From Cupriavidus sp. MP-37 (lineage in GTDB: Bacteria; Pseudomonadota; Gammaproteobacteria; Burkholderiales; Burkholderiaceae): a DNA stretch of 64,000 nucleotides. This document shows, in pieces, positions 26,876-36,010 of the stretch (position 1 is its first letter; each line of letters starts with the position of its first letter). The position numbers and the translations under genes are program-made. Under the pieces are notes generated by a model. It made no database searches, was not told the origin of the DNA, and saw nothing but the letters and a program-made list of their open reading frames with translations. The stretch spans positions 1,302,001 to 1,366,000 of the forward strand of contig NZ_CP085345.1 of assembly GCF_020618415.1 (NCBI RefSeq), read 5' to 3'.

Positions 26876-28666
26876 TCAAAACTGATCGGCGGCCATGGCG
26901 AGGACGCTGCCGGCGCCGGCCAGCACGCGATCCCGGTAGACAGGTGCCTGGACCAGTACGTGCTCGGCAAAGAAATGTGCCGTGGCCACCTTCGCCGCCA
27001 TGAACGCCGGCCGCTCCCCGGCCGCGGCTGCCCGTTCCGCCGCGAGCAGTGCTCGCCCCAACTGCCATCCGGCGACCAGTTCGCCCGCCAGCATCAGATA
27101 GGGAACGCTCCCGGCGTAAACCGACTCCGCGTCGTCGCCGCCGCGGCTCGCAACATGAGCCACCACAGCGAGAAAAGCCTGGCGGGCAGTCTCCAGCGCC
27201 CGCCGCACCGCACTGGCGGCTGCACTGCCGGATTGCGCAAGCTCCGCTTCTGTCCGCTCGATCCGCGCGGCGAGATCGCGCGCGACTGCACCGCCATCGC
27301 GCAGGGTCTTCCGTCCCACCAGGTCGTTGGCCTGGATCGCGGTCGTGCCTTCATAGATGGGCAGGATCCGTGCGTCACGGTAGGGCTGGGCAGCTCCGGT
27401 TTCCTCGATGAATCCCATGCCGCCATGCACCTGGATCCCGAGCGAGGTCACGACGAGACTCATTTCCGTGCAGTAGCCCTTGATCAGCGGCAGCAGGAAT
27501 TCGTAGAAATCGTGCTCGGACTGCCGTACCTCGGCGTCGGGGTGCCGTTCGGCAATATCGGCCGCCGCAGCACCGGCAAGAATCATCGCGCGACAGCCTT
27601 CGACCCTGCTGCGCATCTCCATCAACATGCGGCGTACGTCCGGATGCTGGATGATCCGCACGCTGCCGGCTGCCGCCGAGCCAGCACTACGCCCCTGTAC
27701 CCGCTCGCGCGCATACGCGACAGCCTGCTGGTAGGCGCGATCGGCAACCGCGACCCCCTGCACGCCAACGGCGAAGCGGGCGGAGTTCATCATCTGGAAC
27801 ATGTATTCCAGCCCACGATTCTCTTCACCGATCAGGTAGCCGGTTGCCCCACCGTGCTCGCCATATTGCATGACAGCGGTTGGGCTTGCCTTGATACCCA
27901 ACTTGTGCTCGAGGCTAGCCGCATGCACGTCGTTGCGCGCACCCAGCGAGCCGTCGGCGTTCACCAGCACCTTGGGCACCAGGAACATGCTGATGCCTTT
28001 CACGCCGGCCGGCGCGCCCGCGACGCGCGCCAGGATCAGATGAATGATGTTTTCGGTCAGGTCATGCTCGCCGTACGTGATGAAGATCTTGGTGCCGAAC
28101 AGCTTGTAGGTACCGTCCGGCTGGCATTCCGCCCGCGTGCGCACCAGCCCCAGGTCGCTGCCGGCCTGGGGCTCGGTCAGGTTCATGGTGCCAGTCCATT
28201 GGCCCGAGATCAACTTTGGCAAATACTTGTCGCGCATCGCATCCGAGCCCACCGCTACCAGCGCCGCGATGGCACTGTTGCTGAGCAGGTCGCAAAGCGC
28301 AAAGCTGAGATTGGCGGCATTGACGATTTCGGAGCACGCGGCGGCAATCACGCGGGGCAGCGCCTGTCCACCGTACTGCGCGGGATGCTGGACGCCAAGC
28401 CATCCGCCGTCCGCGTAGCGACGGAACGCCTCCTTGAAGCCCGGTGTCGTCGTCACCTTGCCATCCATAAGGACAGCCGGCTCGCGGTCTCCCAGAGCAT
28501 TGAGCGGCGCGATGGCCTCCTCGTTAAAGCGGGCGCACTCCCCCAGTACGGCTGCCGCCGTTGCCATGCCGGCGTCCTCGAAACCGTCGAGAGCGGTCAT
28601 TGCATCGAGCTGAACCAGGTGCCGGAGATTGAACAGCATGTGGTCAAGCGGTGCAGCGTAAGTCAT
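26876..28666 (-). CDS. Acyl-CoA dehydrogenase, long DmdC-like form
   Basis: 596 residues. The FAD/substrate motif is MNLTEPQAGSDL, the catalytic-region motif is ILPIYEGTTAIQANDLVGRK, and an extra C-terminal domain of about 130 residues follows. This layout belongs to the long acyl-CoA dehydrogenases related to DmdC (3-methylmercaptopropionyl-CoA dehydrogenase), not to the ~380-residue AliB-type. It should desaturate an acyl-CoA in this operon. ATG 28666 has GAGGT upstream. It is the last gene of the minus-strand operon that starts at 35769. Confidence 0.92.
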   Translation of the reverse strand: MTYAAPLDHMLFNLRHLVQLDAMTALDGFEDAGMATAAAVLGECARFNEEAIAPLNALGDREPAVLMDGKVTTTPGFKEAFRRYADGGWLGVQHPAQYGGQALPRVIAAACSEIVNAANLSFALCDLLSNSAIAALVAVGSDAMRDKYLPKLISGQWTGTMNLTEPQAGSDLGLVRTRAECQPDGTYKLFGTKIFITYGEHDLTENIIHLILARVAGAPAGVKGISMFLVPKVLVNADGSLGARNDVHAASLEHKLGIKASPTAVMQYGEHGGATGYLIGEENRGLEYMFQMMNSARFAVGVQGVAVADRAYQQAVAYARERVQGRSAGSAAAGSVRIIQHPDVRRMLMEMRSRVEGCRAMILAGAAAADIAERHPDAEVRQSEHDFYEFLLPLIKGYCTEMSLVVTSLGIQVHGGMGFIEETGAAQPYRDARILPIYEGTTAIQANDLVGRKTLRDGGAVARDLAARIERTEAELAQSGSAAASAVRRALETARQAFLAVVAHVASRGGDDAESVYAGSVPYLMLAGELVAGWQLGRALLAAERAAAAGERPAFMAAKVATAHFFAEHVLVQAPVYRDRVLAGAGSVLAMAADQF

Positions 28667-28746
28667 GGATACCTCAGGAGATGGGGAAGTGATGCTAGCC
28701 ACGGATGGCCGTTAGCCGTTTGTCATGCCGCGTGGCCAGCACGAAC

Positions 28747-29541
28747 TCAGGAGCCGGAGAACGTGGGCTGTCGCTTCTCGCTGAACGCATGAACGCCTTC
28801 CTGGTAGTCCTGGCTCCAGCCAAGCTCCCGAATAGAGGTAGCCTCCATCGACAACTGCTGTTCAAGCGAATGCACCGCGGCGGCAAGCATCAACTGTCGC
28901 GTACGCACCATGGCCTTGGTCGGCATGGATGCCATCCTTTCAAGGAGCTCGTCAACTCCCGCGGCAAATGCGGCGTCCTCGAGTACGTCCCAGATCAGTC
29001 CCCACTCGGCGGCCATCTCCGCCGATAACTTGTCCGCGAACAGCGCCAAGCCCATGGCCCGGGCGATTCCGACCCGGTGCGTCAGAAACCAGGTACTGCC
29101 GGTGTCTGGTGTGAGCCCGATCTTCGAGAACGCCTGCAGGAAGTACGCGGATTTTGCGGCTACCACGACATCACAGGCGAGCGCGAGCGACGCCCCGCCG
29201 CCCGCAGCCAGACCGTTCACAGCAGCGACGCTCGGGACAGGCAGGCTTTGCAGCTTCATGACTAGAGGCTTGAAGTACCGCTCGACGTGGGTACCGATGT
29301 CGGGCAGCTTCCCGTCCACGATCTGCATCGCAGGATCGGCCAGATCCTGGCCTGCGCAGAATGCGCGGCCCACGCCAGTGATCGCCAGTACGCGTGATGA
29401 CTGGTCATTGGCGACCAGGTCGACGGCACGAAGCAATTCGATCATCGTTGCCTCATCGAGACTGTTCAGCTTTCCTGGCCGGTCCAGAGTAATGCGCGCG
29501 ACTGCCGCTCCTGTCGTGACCTTGATGTTCTTGAATGTCAT
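28747..29541 (-). CDS. Crotonase-family isomerase/hydratase (PaaG-like)
   Basis: 264 residues. AAGGGASLALACD and IGLTPDTGSTWFL, with Asp in PDTG, follow the PaaG pattern (ring 1,2-epoxyphenylacetyl-CoA isomerase and delta3-delta2-enoyl-CoA isomerases) rather than the paired-Glu hydratase pattern. It may shift a double bond or act on an oxygenated ring intermediate. A strong AGGAGG precedes ATG 29541. Confidence 0.88.
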   Translation of the reverse strand: MTFKNIKVTTGAAVARITLDRPGKLNSLDEATMIELLRAVDLVANDQSSRVLAITGVGRAFCAGQDLADPAMQIVDGKLPDIGTHVERYFKPLVMKLQSLPVPSVAAVNGLAAGGGASLALACDVVVAAKSAYFLQAFSKIGLTPDTGSTWFLTHRVGIARAMGLALFADKLSAEMAAEWGLIWDVLEDAAFAAGVDELLERMASMPTKAMVRTRQLMLAAAVHSLEQQLSMEATSIRELGWSQDYQEGVHAFSEKRQPTFSGS

Positions 29542-29658
29542 GGATTGACCCTCCTTCACGGAATGGTGCCGTTTGCGCGCGCTCTGGCTGCCACTAGCTG
29601 TAACCGGCGTTGAGTGCCGTGTCGGCACCATCGGCGCCGCGCGCTTTCACGCGATACG

Positions 29659-30429
29659 TTATTTGCCGGTGAACTGCGGCGCGCGTTTGGCAAGGAATGC
29701 TGCGATGCCTTCGCGCGCGTCGTCGGTTCGCGTGGCCCGGGAGAACAATGCGGCCTCTGCGCGCAGGCCGGCATCCAGATCCAGCCGCGTTGCAGACAAG
29801 ACCGCCTCGCGCGCCAGATGGACGGCGGAAGGCCGGCCTGCCGAGACGTCGGCCAGGTGCGCCTTGCCGACAGCGGCCGGGTCGCCGCCCTCGATCAGCC
29901 GGTCGACCAGGCCAATCTCCAGTGCCTCGTCTGCGGCGATCATTCGGCCGGTGATAATCAGATCCAGCGCCCGGGTTGTGCCGACCAGCCGTGGCAGCCG
30001 TTGCGTCCCGCCATAGCCCGGGATCAAGCCGAGCTTGATCTCCGGCAGCCCAAGTTTCGCGCCGGCCAACGCCACCCGGTAGCTGCATGCCATGGCGAGT
30101 TCCAGACCGCCCCCCAGTGCCGCGCCACGGATGACCGCAACACTGGGCATGCTCAGCGCAGCCAGTTTCGAAAGCACCAGTTGCCCGAACACCGAACCAT
30201 CCAGGTGCTGCTGAGGCGTGCGGTCCTGCAATTCCGCGATGTCCGCGCCGGCGCAGAACGCACGATCGCCCCCGCCGACGATGACAACGCCGCGCACGCC
30301 GGACCGTTCAATGTCGTCAACATGGCCGGACAAGGTCTTCAGCATGTCCAGGTTCAGGGCGTTAAGCGAGGCCGGCCGATCGATCGTCAGCACGGCCAGC
30401 TCGCCGTCATAGCGCAGGCCGATGGTCAT
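29659..30429 (-). CDS. Enoyl-CoA hydratase
   Basis: 256 residues with the two hydratase glutamates in GGGLELAMAC and LPEIKLGLIPGYGGTQ. It hydrates an enoyl-CoA, here probably the cyclic or ring-opened enoyl-CoA. Its ATG overlaps the stop of the BadI homologue by ATGA, so the two are translationally coupled. Its motif pattern parallels the hydratase at 13101. Confidence 0.92.
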   Translation of the reverse strand: MTIGLRYDGELAVLTIDRPASLNALNLDMLKTLSGHVDDIERSGVRGVVIVGGGDRAFCAGADIAELQDRTPQQHLDGSVFGQLVLSKLAALSMPSVAVIRGAALGGGLELAMACSYRVALAGAKLGLPEIKLGLIPGYGGTQRLPRLVGTTRALDLIITGRMIAADEALEIGLVDRLIEGGDPAAVGKAHLADVSAGRPSAVHLAREAVLSATRLDLDAGLRAEAALFSRATRTDDAREGIAAFLAKRAPQFTGK

Positions 30430-31244
30430 GCCTGGCCTCCATCCGGCTTCTTCCGCTTGCCTTCATAGACTTCGCGAAAACGCGGCTTGCGCTTTTCGAG
30501 GAACGCGCGTACGCCCTCCTGCGATTCGTCAGTCTCGTAGTACAGCGCGAGTGCCTGCATACCCAGCCCGCCGATGCCGCGGATCGAATCGGTGTCGGCA
30601 TTGAACGAACGCTTGGCAATGGCCAGTGCCGTGGGGCTCATGGCCAGGATTTCCTGGCACCACTTGTCGACTTCCGCGTCGAGCTGGTCGTGCGGCACGA
30701 CGGCATTCACCAGACCCATGTTCAGGGCTTCCGCCGCGGTGTAGCGCCGGCACAGGAACCAGATCTCGCGTGCCCGCTTCTCACCCACGACACGCGACAG
30801 CAACGCCGTGCCAAATCCTGGGTCGACCGAACCGACCTTCGGCCCCACCTGGCCCAGCTGCGCAGTATCGGAGGCAATTGCCAGATCACAGCACGTGACC
30901 AGCACATTGCCGCCGCCAATGGCATAACCGTTGACGCGTGCAATCACCGGTTTCGGGCATTCGCGGATCATGCCTTGCAGTTCCTCCACAGGCAGGCCGA
31001 TCACGCCGCGCCCGTCGTAGCCGCCGTCATGCGCCGACTGGTCGCCACCGGTGCAGAACGCCTTGTCGCCGGCACCCGTCAGTACGACCACGCCAACGGA
31101 CTTGTCCCACGATGCGGCGTTCAGGGCATCAATCAGCTCGTCGCAAGTCTTCCCGCGAAACGCGTTGTATTTCTCCGGGCGGTTGATCGTGATGCGCGCC
31201 ACGCCCGCACGCACTTCATAAAGGATATCGGTGTATCGGTTCAT
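30426..31244 (-). CDS. badI: 2-ketocyclohexanecarboxyl-CoA hydrolase (BadI homologue)
   Basis: 272 residues, very like BadI of Rhodopseudomonas palustris as I know it: ITINRPEKYNAFRGKTCDEL, FCTGGDQSAHDGGYDGRG, and GQVGPKVGSVDPGFGT with Asp near residue 141. BadI hydrolytically opens 2-ketocyclohexanecarboxyl-CoA to pimelyl-CoA. The C-terminal end carries a lysine-rich extension (EGKRKKPDGGQA). It lies directly after the BadH-like SDR (15-base gap), as expected for the paired reaction steps. Confidence 0.9.
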   Translation of the reverse strand: MNRYTDILYEVRAGVARITINRPEKYNAFRGKTCDELIDALNAASWDKSVGVVVLTGAGDKAFCTGGDQSAHDGGYDGRGVIGLPVEELQGMIRECPKPVIARVNGYAIGGGNVLVTCCDLAIASDTAQLGQVGPKVGSVDPGFGTALLSRVVGEKRAREIWFLCRRYTAAEALNMGLVNAVVPHDQLDAEVDKWCQEILAMSPTALAIAKRSFNADTDSIRGIGGLGMQALALYYETDESQEGVRAFLEKRKPRFREVYEGKRKKPDGGQA

Positions 31245-31259
31245 GGTGTGTGCTTGCCT

Positions 31260-32027
31260 TTAGCCGTGCATGGTCAGGCCACCGGACACGCTGATGACCT
31301 GGCCGGTGATGAAGTTCGCGTCGTCGCTCGCGAGGAAGCTGACAATGCCAGGAATGTCAGCGGGCTGCCCGAGCCGATTGAACGGGATGGCGCGCTTCAG
31401 GCCTTCATAGATCTTCTGGCCGTATTCGCCTTCGCCGAGAAACGACTGCAGCAGTGCTGTGTCGGTGGGACCGGGGCACACCACGTTGACGTTGATATTG
31501 TTGCGGGCACATTCGCGTGCAATGGTCTTACTGAAGGCAATGACGCCGCCCTTGCATGCCGAGTAGACCGATTCGCCCGACGAGCCCACGCGGCCGGCGT
31601 CGGACGAGATATTGACGATCTTGCCCTGCTTCGCCTTTACCATCCACGGCAACACAGCGTGGTGCAGGTTCAGCGGCCCCACCAGGTTGATGGCGATTAC
31701 CTTGTTCCAGAACTCCGGTGTCGTCTCGAGAAACTTCGCCGCCACGTCCCAGCCGGCGTTGTTGACCAGCGCGTCGATGCCGCCGAGCTCTTGCGCAACG
31801 GTGTCGATCGCCGCCGTCACGGCGCCATGGTCGGTAATGTCGACCTTGACCGCCGTGACGCCCGAGCCGGTGTGCTTGAGCGACGTGCTGAGTTGCTCCA
31901 GCGCATCGGCATTGACATCAACGGCGACCACGCGCGCACCTTCTTCGCAAAACCGCTGGCACAGCGCCTTGCCAATCCCACCGGCCGCACCGGTGATGAC
32001 GACCACCTTGTCGTTCAGACCTCGCAT
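31260..32027 (-). CDS. badH: 2-hydroxycyclohexanecarboxyl-CoA dehydrogenase (BadH homologue)
   Basis: 255-residue SDR. Cofactor motif TGAAGGIG, NNAGWD, YSACKGGVIAFSK with catalytic Tyr/Lys, VVCPGPTDTALL and the ending ITGQVISVSGGLTMHG all agree closely with BadH. It oxidises 2-hydroxycyclohexanecarboxyl-CoA to the 2-keto ester, the substrate of the adjacent BadI homologue. AGGAG precedes the ATG at 32027. Confidence 0.9.
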   Translation of the reverse strand: MRGLNDKVVVITGAAGGIGKALCQRFCEEGARVVAVDVNADALEQLSTSLKHTGSGVTAVKVDITDHGAVTAAIDTVAQELGGIDALVNNAGWDVAAKFLETTPEFWNKVIAINLVGPLNLHHAVLPWMVKAKQGKIVNISSDAGRVGSSGESVYSACKGGVIAFSKTIARECARNNINVNVVCPGPTDTALLQSFLGEGEYGQKIYEGLKRAIPFNRLGQPADIPGIVSFLASDDANFITGQVISVSGGLTMHG

Positions 32028-32054
32028 ACTGCAATCTCCTGAGTGAATTCGTGA

Positions 32055-33698
32055 CTAAGTCCGGCTGGCTACCGCCGCGGCGGCCAGCTTGCGCAGGACA
32101 AATTTCTGAAGCTTGCCGGTCGCCGTGCGCGGCAGCGTTTCAAAGACGATGTGGCGCGGCGTCTTGAAGCCAGGCAGCCGCTCGCGGCAATACCGGATCA
32201 CATCTTCCGAACTCAGTGCCCCCGCGAACTGTGGCTTCAACTCCAGCAGCGCGCACGGAACTTCGCCCCATTTGGCGTCGGGCACCGCCACCACGGCTGC
32301 AGTCTGGACGGCCGGGTGCGTGTACAGCACCTCTTCGACCTCGAGCGAAGAGATGTTCTCGCCGCCGGAAATGATGATGTCCTTGGCTCGATCCTTGATC
32401 TCGATATAGCCGTCGCCGTGCACCACGGCGAGGTCGCCGCTGTGGTACCAGCCACCGGCAAACGCTTCCGCCGTCGCCTCGGGGTTCTTCAGATAGCCTT
32501 TCATGGCCAGGTTGCCGCGGAACATCACTTCGCCCATGGTCTGGCCATCACGAGGCACCGGTGCAAACGAGGGGTCGACCACTACCATGTCTTCCATCAC
32601 CACGCTGCGTACGCCTTGCCGGGACAGATGCGCGAAGAAGCCATCCTCGCCTTCCTCGCGCCACTCCTGCTGCAACTGGCACAACGTGTTGACGCCGTGC
32701 ATCTCGGTCATGCCGTATACGTGCAGCAAGGAAAAGCCGAGTGCTGACACCTTGCGCAGCACCGCCGTCGGCGGCGATGCCCCCGCGCACATGATCCGGA
32801 TCGGCCGAGTAGGCTTGACCCAGTTGGCCGGTTTGCCATCCACGAGGAAATCGAGCACGGTCGGCGCGCAGGCGAAATGCGTCACGCCGTGCGCCTCGAT
32901 GGCTGCGTAGATGTCGTCGGCCACCACCTTGCGCAGGCAGATGCTCGTGCCCCCCATCGCCGCCATGGCCCACGCGAAGCACCACCCGTTGCAGTGGAAC
33001 AGCGGCAGCGTCCATAGGTAGACGGGGTTGCTGCCAGGCATCTCGGCATTGATAGACTGGCCCAACGCGTTCAGGTAGGCACCGCGGTGGTGGTAGACCA
33101 CGCCCTTGGGATTTCCGGTGGTGCCCGACGTATAGTTCAGGGCAATGGCATTCCACTCGTCGGCCGGATAGCGCAGGGCAGTGTCAGGCGCTGCAGTCTC
33201 CAGGAAGGTGTCGTAGTCAATCTCGCCGAGGTGCTCGTCGCAGCCGGATGCTGGATCGATGATGTCGACGATCCGGATCTCGCGGCCGGACTGGCTGACG
33301 GCCTCGCGCGCGGCGGCGGCAAACTGGCTGTCGACGAACAGCAGCCGGGTCTCGGAGTGCTGGAGAATAAAGGCAATGGCCGGTGCGTCGAGGCGGATAT
33401 TGATGCAGTTCAGCACGGCGCCGGACAGCGGCACGCCGAAGTGCGCCTCAAGCATTTCGGGAATATTCGGCGCAATGATCGATACCGTGTCGCCGCGCTC
33501 GATGCCCGCCGCGATCAGTGCCCTGGCCAGGGCGTAGCAGCGCTGCGCATACTGCCGCCAGGTGTAGCGACGGTCGCGATAGATCACGGCGGCACGCTCC
33601 GGGAACACGTCCGCGGCGCGCTTGAGGAAATACAGGGGCGTCAGGGGTTGAAAATTTGCCTGGCACTTTTCCAGGCCTTGGTCGTATTTGGTGGGCAC
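32055..33698 (-). CDS. AMP-dependent acyl-CoA synthetase (DmdB-like/medium-chain type)
   Basis: 547 residues. Start GTG 33698 has AGGAG seven bases upstream and gives VPTKYDQGLEKCQANFQPL, the usual N-terminus in this family. Motifs: YTSGTTGNPKG, the adenine-binding HVYGMTE, WYHSGDLAVVHGDGYIEIKD and the C-terminal TATGKLQKF with the catalytic Lys. It activates a carboxylic acid to its CoA ester. Given BadH/BadI next door, a cyclohexane- or cyclohexene-carboxylate is a plausible substrate, although the sequence class resembles DmdB-type ligases more than AliA. Confidence 0.92.
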   Translation of the reverse strand: MPTKYDQGLEKCQANFQPLTPLYFLKRAADVFPERAAVIYRDRRYTWRQYAQRCYALARALIAAGIERGDTVSIIAPNIPEMLEAHFGVPLSGAVLNCINIRLDAPAIAFILQHSETRLLFVDSQFAAAAREAVSQSGREIRIVDIIDPASGCDEHLGEIDYDTFLETAAPDTALRYPADEWNAIALNYTSGTTGNPKGVVYHHRGAYLNALGQSINAEMPGSNPVYLWTLPLFHCNGWCFAWAMAAMGGTSICLRKVVADDIYAAIEAHGVTHFACAPTVLDFLVDGKPANWVKPTRPIRIMCAGASPPTAVLRKVSALGFSLLHVYGMTEMHGVNTLCQLQQEWREEGEDGFFAHLSRQGVRSVVMEDMVVVDPSFAPVPRDGQTMGEVMFRGNLAMKGYLKNPEATAEAFAGGWYHSGDLAVVHGDGYIEIKDRAKDIIISGGENISSLEVEEVLYTHPAVQTAAVVAVPDAKWGEVPCALLELKPQFAGALSSEDVIRYCRERLPGFKTPRHIVFETLPRTATGKLQKFVLRKLAAAAVASRT

Positions 33699-33747
33699 GA
33701 GCGTCTCCTGCGGGAAATCTGGCGGGGCGGTGGGTGAAGGCGGAAAC

Positions 33748-35769
33748 TCACAGGGTGACAGCGAGCCGGGTGGCCTGGTCGATGGCGCGCAGCGCGTCAA
33801 GCTCGCTGGCGACGTCGGCGCCCCCGATCAGGCGGGGCTTAAGACCACGTGCCACCAGCTGGTCGTACAGCGTGCGGTTTGAGTTCTGGCCGGCGCACAA
33901 GACGACGTGATCGACGGGGAGTAAATGCGGCTTGCCCTGGACCGTGTAATGCAGGCCCTCGTCATCGATGGCGTCATAGGTCGCGCCCGCCGTCATGGCG
34001 ACATTGGCCTTGCGCAGCCTGGCCTTCAGGATCCATCCGGTGGACTTGCCCAGGCGCTTGCCGAGGGGCTCGTCCTTGCGCTGGAACATGAAGACGCTGC
34101 GGCGCGGCGCGTCCGGCTCGGCCGCCGCGGTCAGGCCTCCCGGCGTGGTGCTCCGCGGATCGACGCCCCACGCGCGGAAGAAGGCCTGCGGATCGAGCGA
34201 TTCCTCGGCATCGCCAAGCAGGAATTCGGCAACGTCGAAGCCGATCCCACCTGCGCCGATGATGGCCACACGCTGGCCGGGCGTGACCTTGCCGCTCAGC
34301 ACGTCGAGATAGGACACGGCCTTGGGATGATCGACGCCGGCGAAGGCCGGCACACGCGGCGACACGCCCGTGGCCAGCACGATCTCATCGAACCCACCTG
34401 TGGCAAGCGCCTCGGGCGTGGCGGCCTCGCCCAGCCGCAGCGTGACCTTCAGCTTGTCCAGTCTAACGCGGAAATAGCGCAGCATCTCGTGGAACTCGGC
34501 CTTGCCTGGGACCATCTTGGCGAGATTGAGCTGACCGCCAAGCTGGGCGTCCGTTTCGAATAGCGTCACGCAGTGGCCGCGTTCCGTGGCGTTAATCGCA
34601 AACGCCATCCCGGCCGGCCCGCCCCCCACGACGGCGATCCGCTTCGGGGCGGACACGATCCCAATGGGAAATTCGATTTCCCTGCCGGCGCGCGGATTGA
34701 CGAGGCACGTCGCGGTGCGCTCGGTGAAAATGCGGTCGAGGCAAGCTTGGTTGCAAGCAATACAGGTATTGATCTCTTCGGGGATGCCAAGCCGTGCTTT
34801 GCGGGCGAATTCTGGATCGGCCAGCAGCGGCCGTGCCATGGACACCAGATCGGCAACGCCCGCAGCGATCACCTGTTCCGCGGCTCCGGGCGAATTGATC
34901 CGGTTCGAAGCCATGACCGGAATGCTCACCGCCTGCTTGACGTTCTTCACCGCCTCGCTCCACGCCGCCCGCGGCACGGTGGCCGCAATGGTCGGCACGG
35001 CTGACTCATGCCAGCCCACACCGGTGTTGATCAAGTCCGCGCCAGCTGCTTCGACCTGCCTGGCGAATTCGGCCACCTCCTCACCGGTCATGCCACCTTC
35101 GACCAGGTCGATCGCGGAGATCCGGTAGACCAGCATCGGATCGCGGCCGATCCGCTCGCGCACCGCGCGTACGACCTCGAGCGGGAAGCGGATGCGCGCT
35201 TCAAAGCTGCCGCCGAAGGCATCGTCACGCCGGTTGGTCGGCGCGGCGGTGAACTCGTTGATCAGGTATCCCTCCGACCCCATGATCTCGACGCCGTCAT
35301 AGCCGGCTTCGACCGCCAGCGCCGCGGTATGGGCAAAGTCAGCGATCGTCCGCCATACCTCATCCGTGGTGAGCGCGTGCGGCGAGAAGGTATTGATGCG
35401 CGCCTTGCCCGGCGACGGGGCCACGCACTCCGGCACCTTGGCATAACGGCCGGCATGCAGGATCTGCAGCACGATCTTGCCGCCCGCCTCATGCACGGCG
35501 CTGGTCACGGCCCGATGCTCGTCAAGCTGATCGACGCTGTTGAAAAGCGGCCCGCCCGCCTCCATCACCCCTTCCGGATTCGGCGAGAAGCCGCCGCTCA
35601 GGATCAGGCCGATCTCGCCCTCGGCGCGCGCCGCATAGAAGGCAGCAAGGCGCTCGCGCGGCCGGTCAAGGGTCTCCAGCCGCGTATGCATCGCGCCCAT
35701 CACCATCCGGTTTGGAATGACGTGGTTACCTATCGCCAGCGGCGTCAGGATCTTGTCGAGTGTCTCCAT
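33748..35769 (-). CDS. 2,4-dienoyl-CoA reductase-like flavoprotein (FadH/Old Yellow Enzyme fusion)
   Basis: 674 residues. An N-terminal FMN TIM barrel is followed by the Fe-S cysteines CIACNQACLDR...C near residues 340-360, an FAD-binding VVGGGPAGM and a second dinucleotide fold AIIGAGGIGFDVAEFL. This is the FadH (2,4-dienoyl-CoA reductase) architecture, also found in enoate reductases. ATG 35769 has GAGGAA upstream. As first gene of the bad-like operon it may reduce cyclic (di)enoyl-CoA intermediates, linking aromatic-derived dienes to the alicyclic BadH/BadI steps (inference). Confidence 0.92.
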   Translation of the reverse strand: METLDKILTPLAIGNHVIPNRMVMGAMHTRLETLDRPRERLAAFYAARAEGEIGLILSGGFSPNPEGVMEAGGPLFNSVDQLDEHRAVTSAVHEAGGKIVLQILHAGRYAKVPECVAPSPGKARINTFSPHALTTDEVWRTIADFAHTAALAVEAGYDGVEIMGSEGYLINEFTAAPTNRRDDAFGGSFEARIRFPLEVVRAVRERIGRDPMLVYRISAIDLVEGGMTGEEVAEFARQVEAAGADLINTGVGWHESAVPTIAATVPRAAWSEAVKNVKQAVSIPVMASNRINSPGAAEQVIAAGVADLVSMARPLLADPEFARKARLGIPEEINTCIACNQACLDRIFTERTATCLVNPRAGREIEFPIGIVSAPKRIAVVGGGPAGMAFAINATERGHCVTLFETDAQLGGQLNLAKMVPGKAEFHEMLRYFRVRLDKLKVTLRLGEAATPEALATGGFDEIVLATGVSPRVPAFAGVDHPKAVSYLDVLSGKVTPGQRVAIIGAGGIGFDVAEFLLGDAEESLDPQAFFRAWGVDPRSTTPGGLTAAAEPDAPRRSVFMFQRKDEPLGKRLGKSTGWILKARLRKANVAMTAGATYDAIDDEGLHYTVQGKPHLLPVDHVVLCAGQNSNRTLYDQLVARGLKPRLIGGADVASELDALRAIDQATRLAVTL

Positions 35770-35821
35770 GGGTTTCCTCGTTGTTCTGTACTTGCGTGAA
35801 CACATACTAGGCACTCCACGA

Positions 35822-35847
35822 ATATACGTCAAGTACTTGATATATAT
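35822..35847. promoter_or_regulatory. Palindromic operator candidate for the MarR regulator
   Basis: A 26-bp imperfect palindrome contains the perfect 12-bp core TCAAGTACTTGA (35829-35840), and 11 of 13 base pairs in the arms match. It lies in the AT-rich divergent region between the bad-like operon and the MarR gene, the position expected for a repressor site. Confidence 0.6.
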
Positions 35848-36010
35848 TTACGTGAAAACTCCGTGTTGCCCGAACAATCGCGCAATCTACATGTCATATA
35901 TTGCTGAAGCAGCATTTATCCGACGCAAACGGCATAGCGGCGCGGAGGTGCACATGGCCGTAGAATGTCGCCATCGCGCCTCCCCAGCCGCGTGATCCGC
36001 AACCCGAGCC

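Noticed and set aside
26960..28792. A 610-residue plus-strand open frame
   Set aside because: It is the shadow of the long acyl-CoA dehydrogenase, whose FAD and catalytic motifs are clear on the minus strand.
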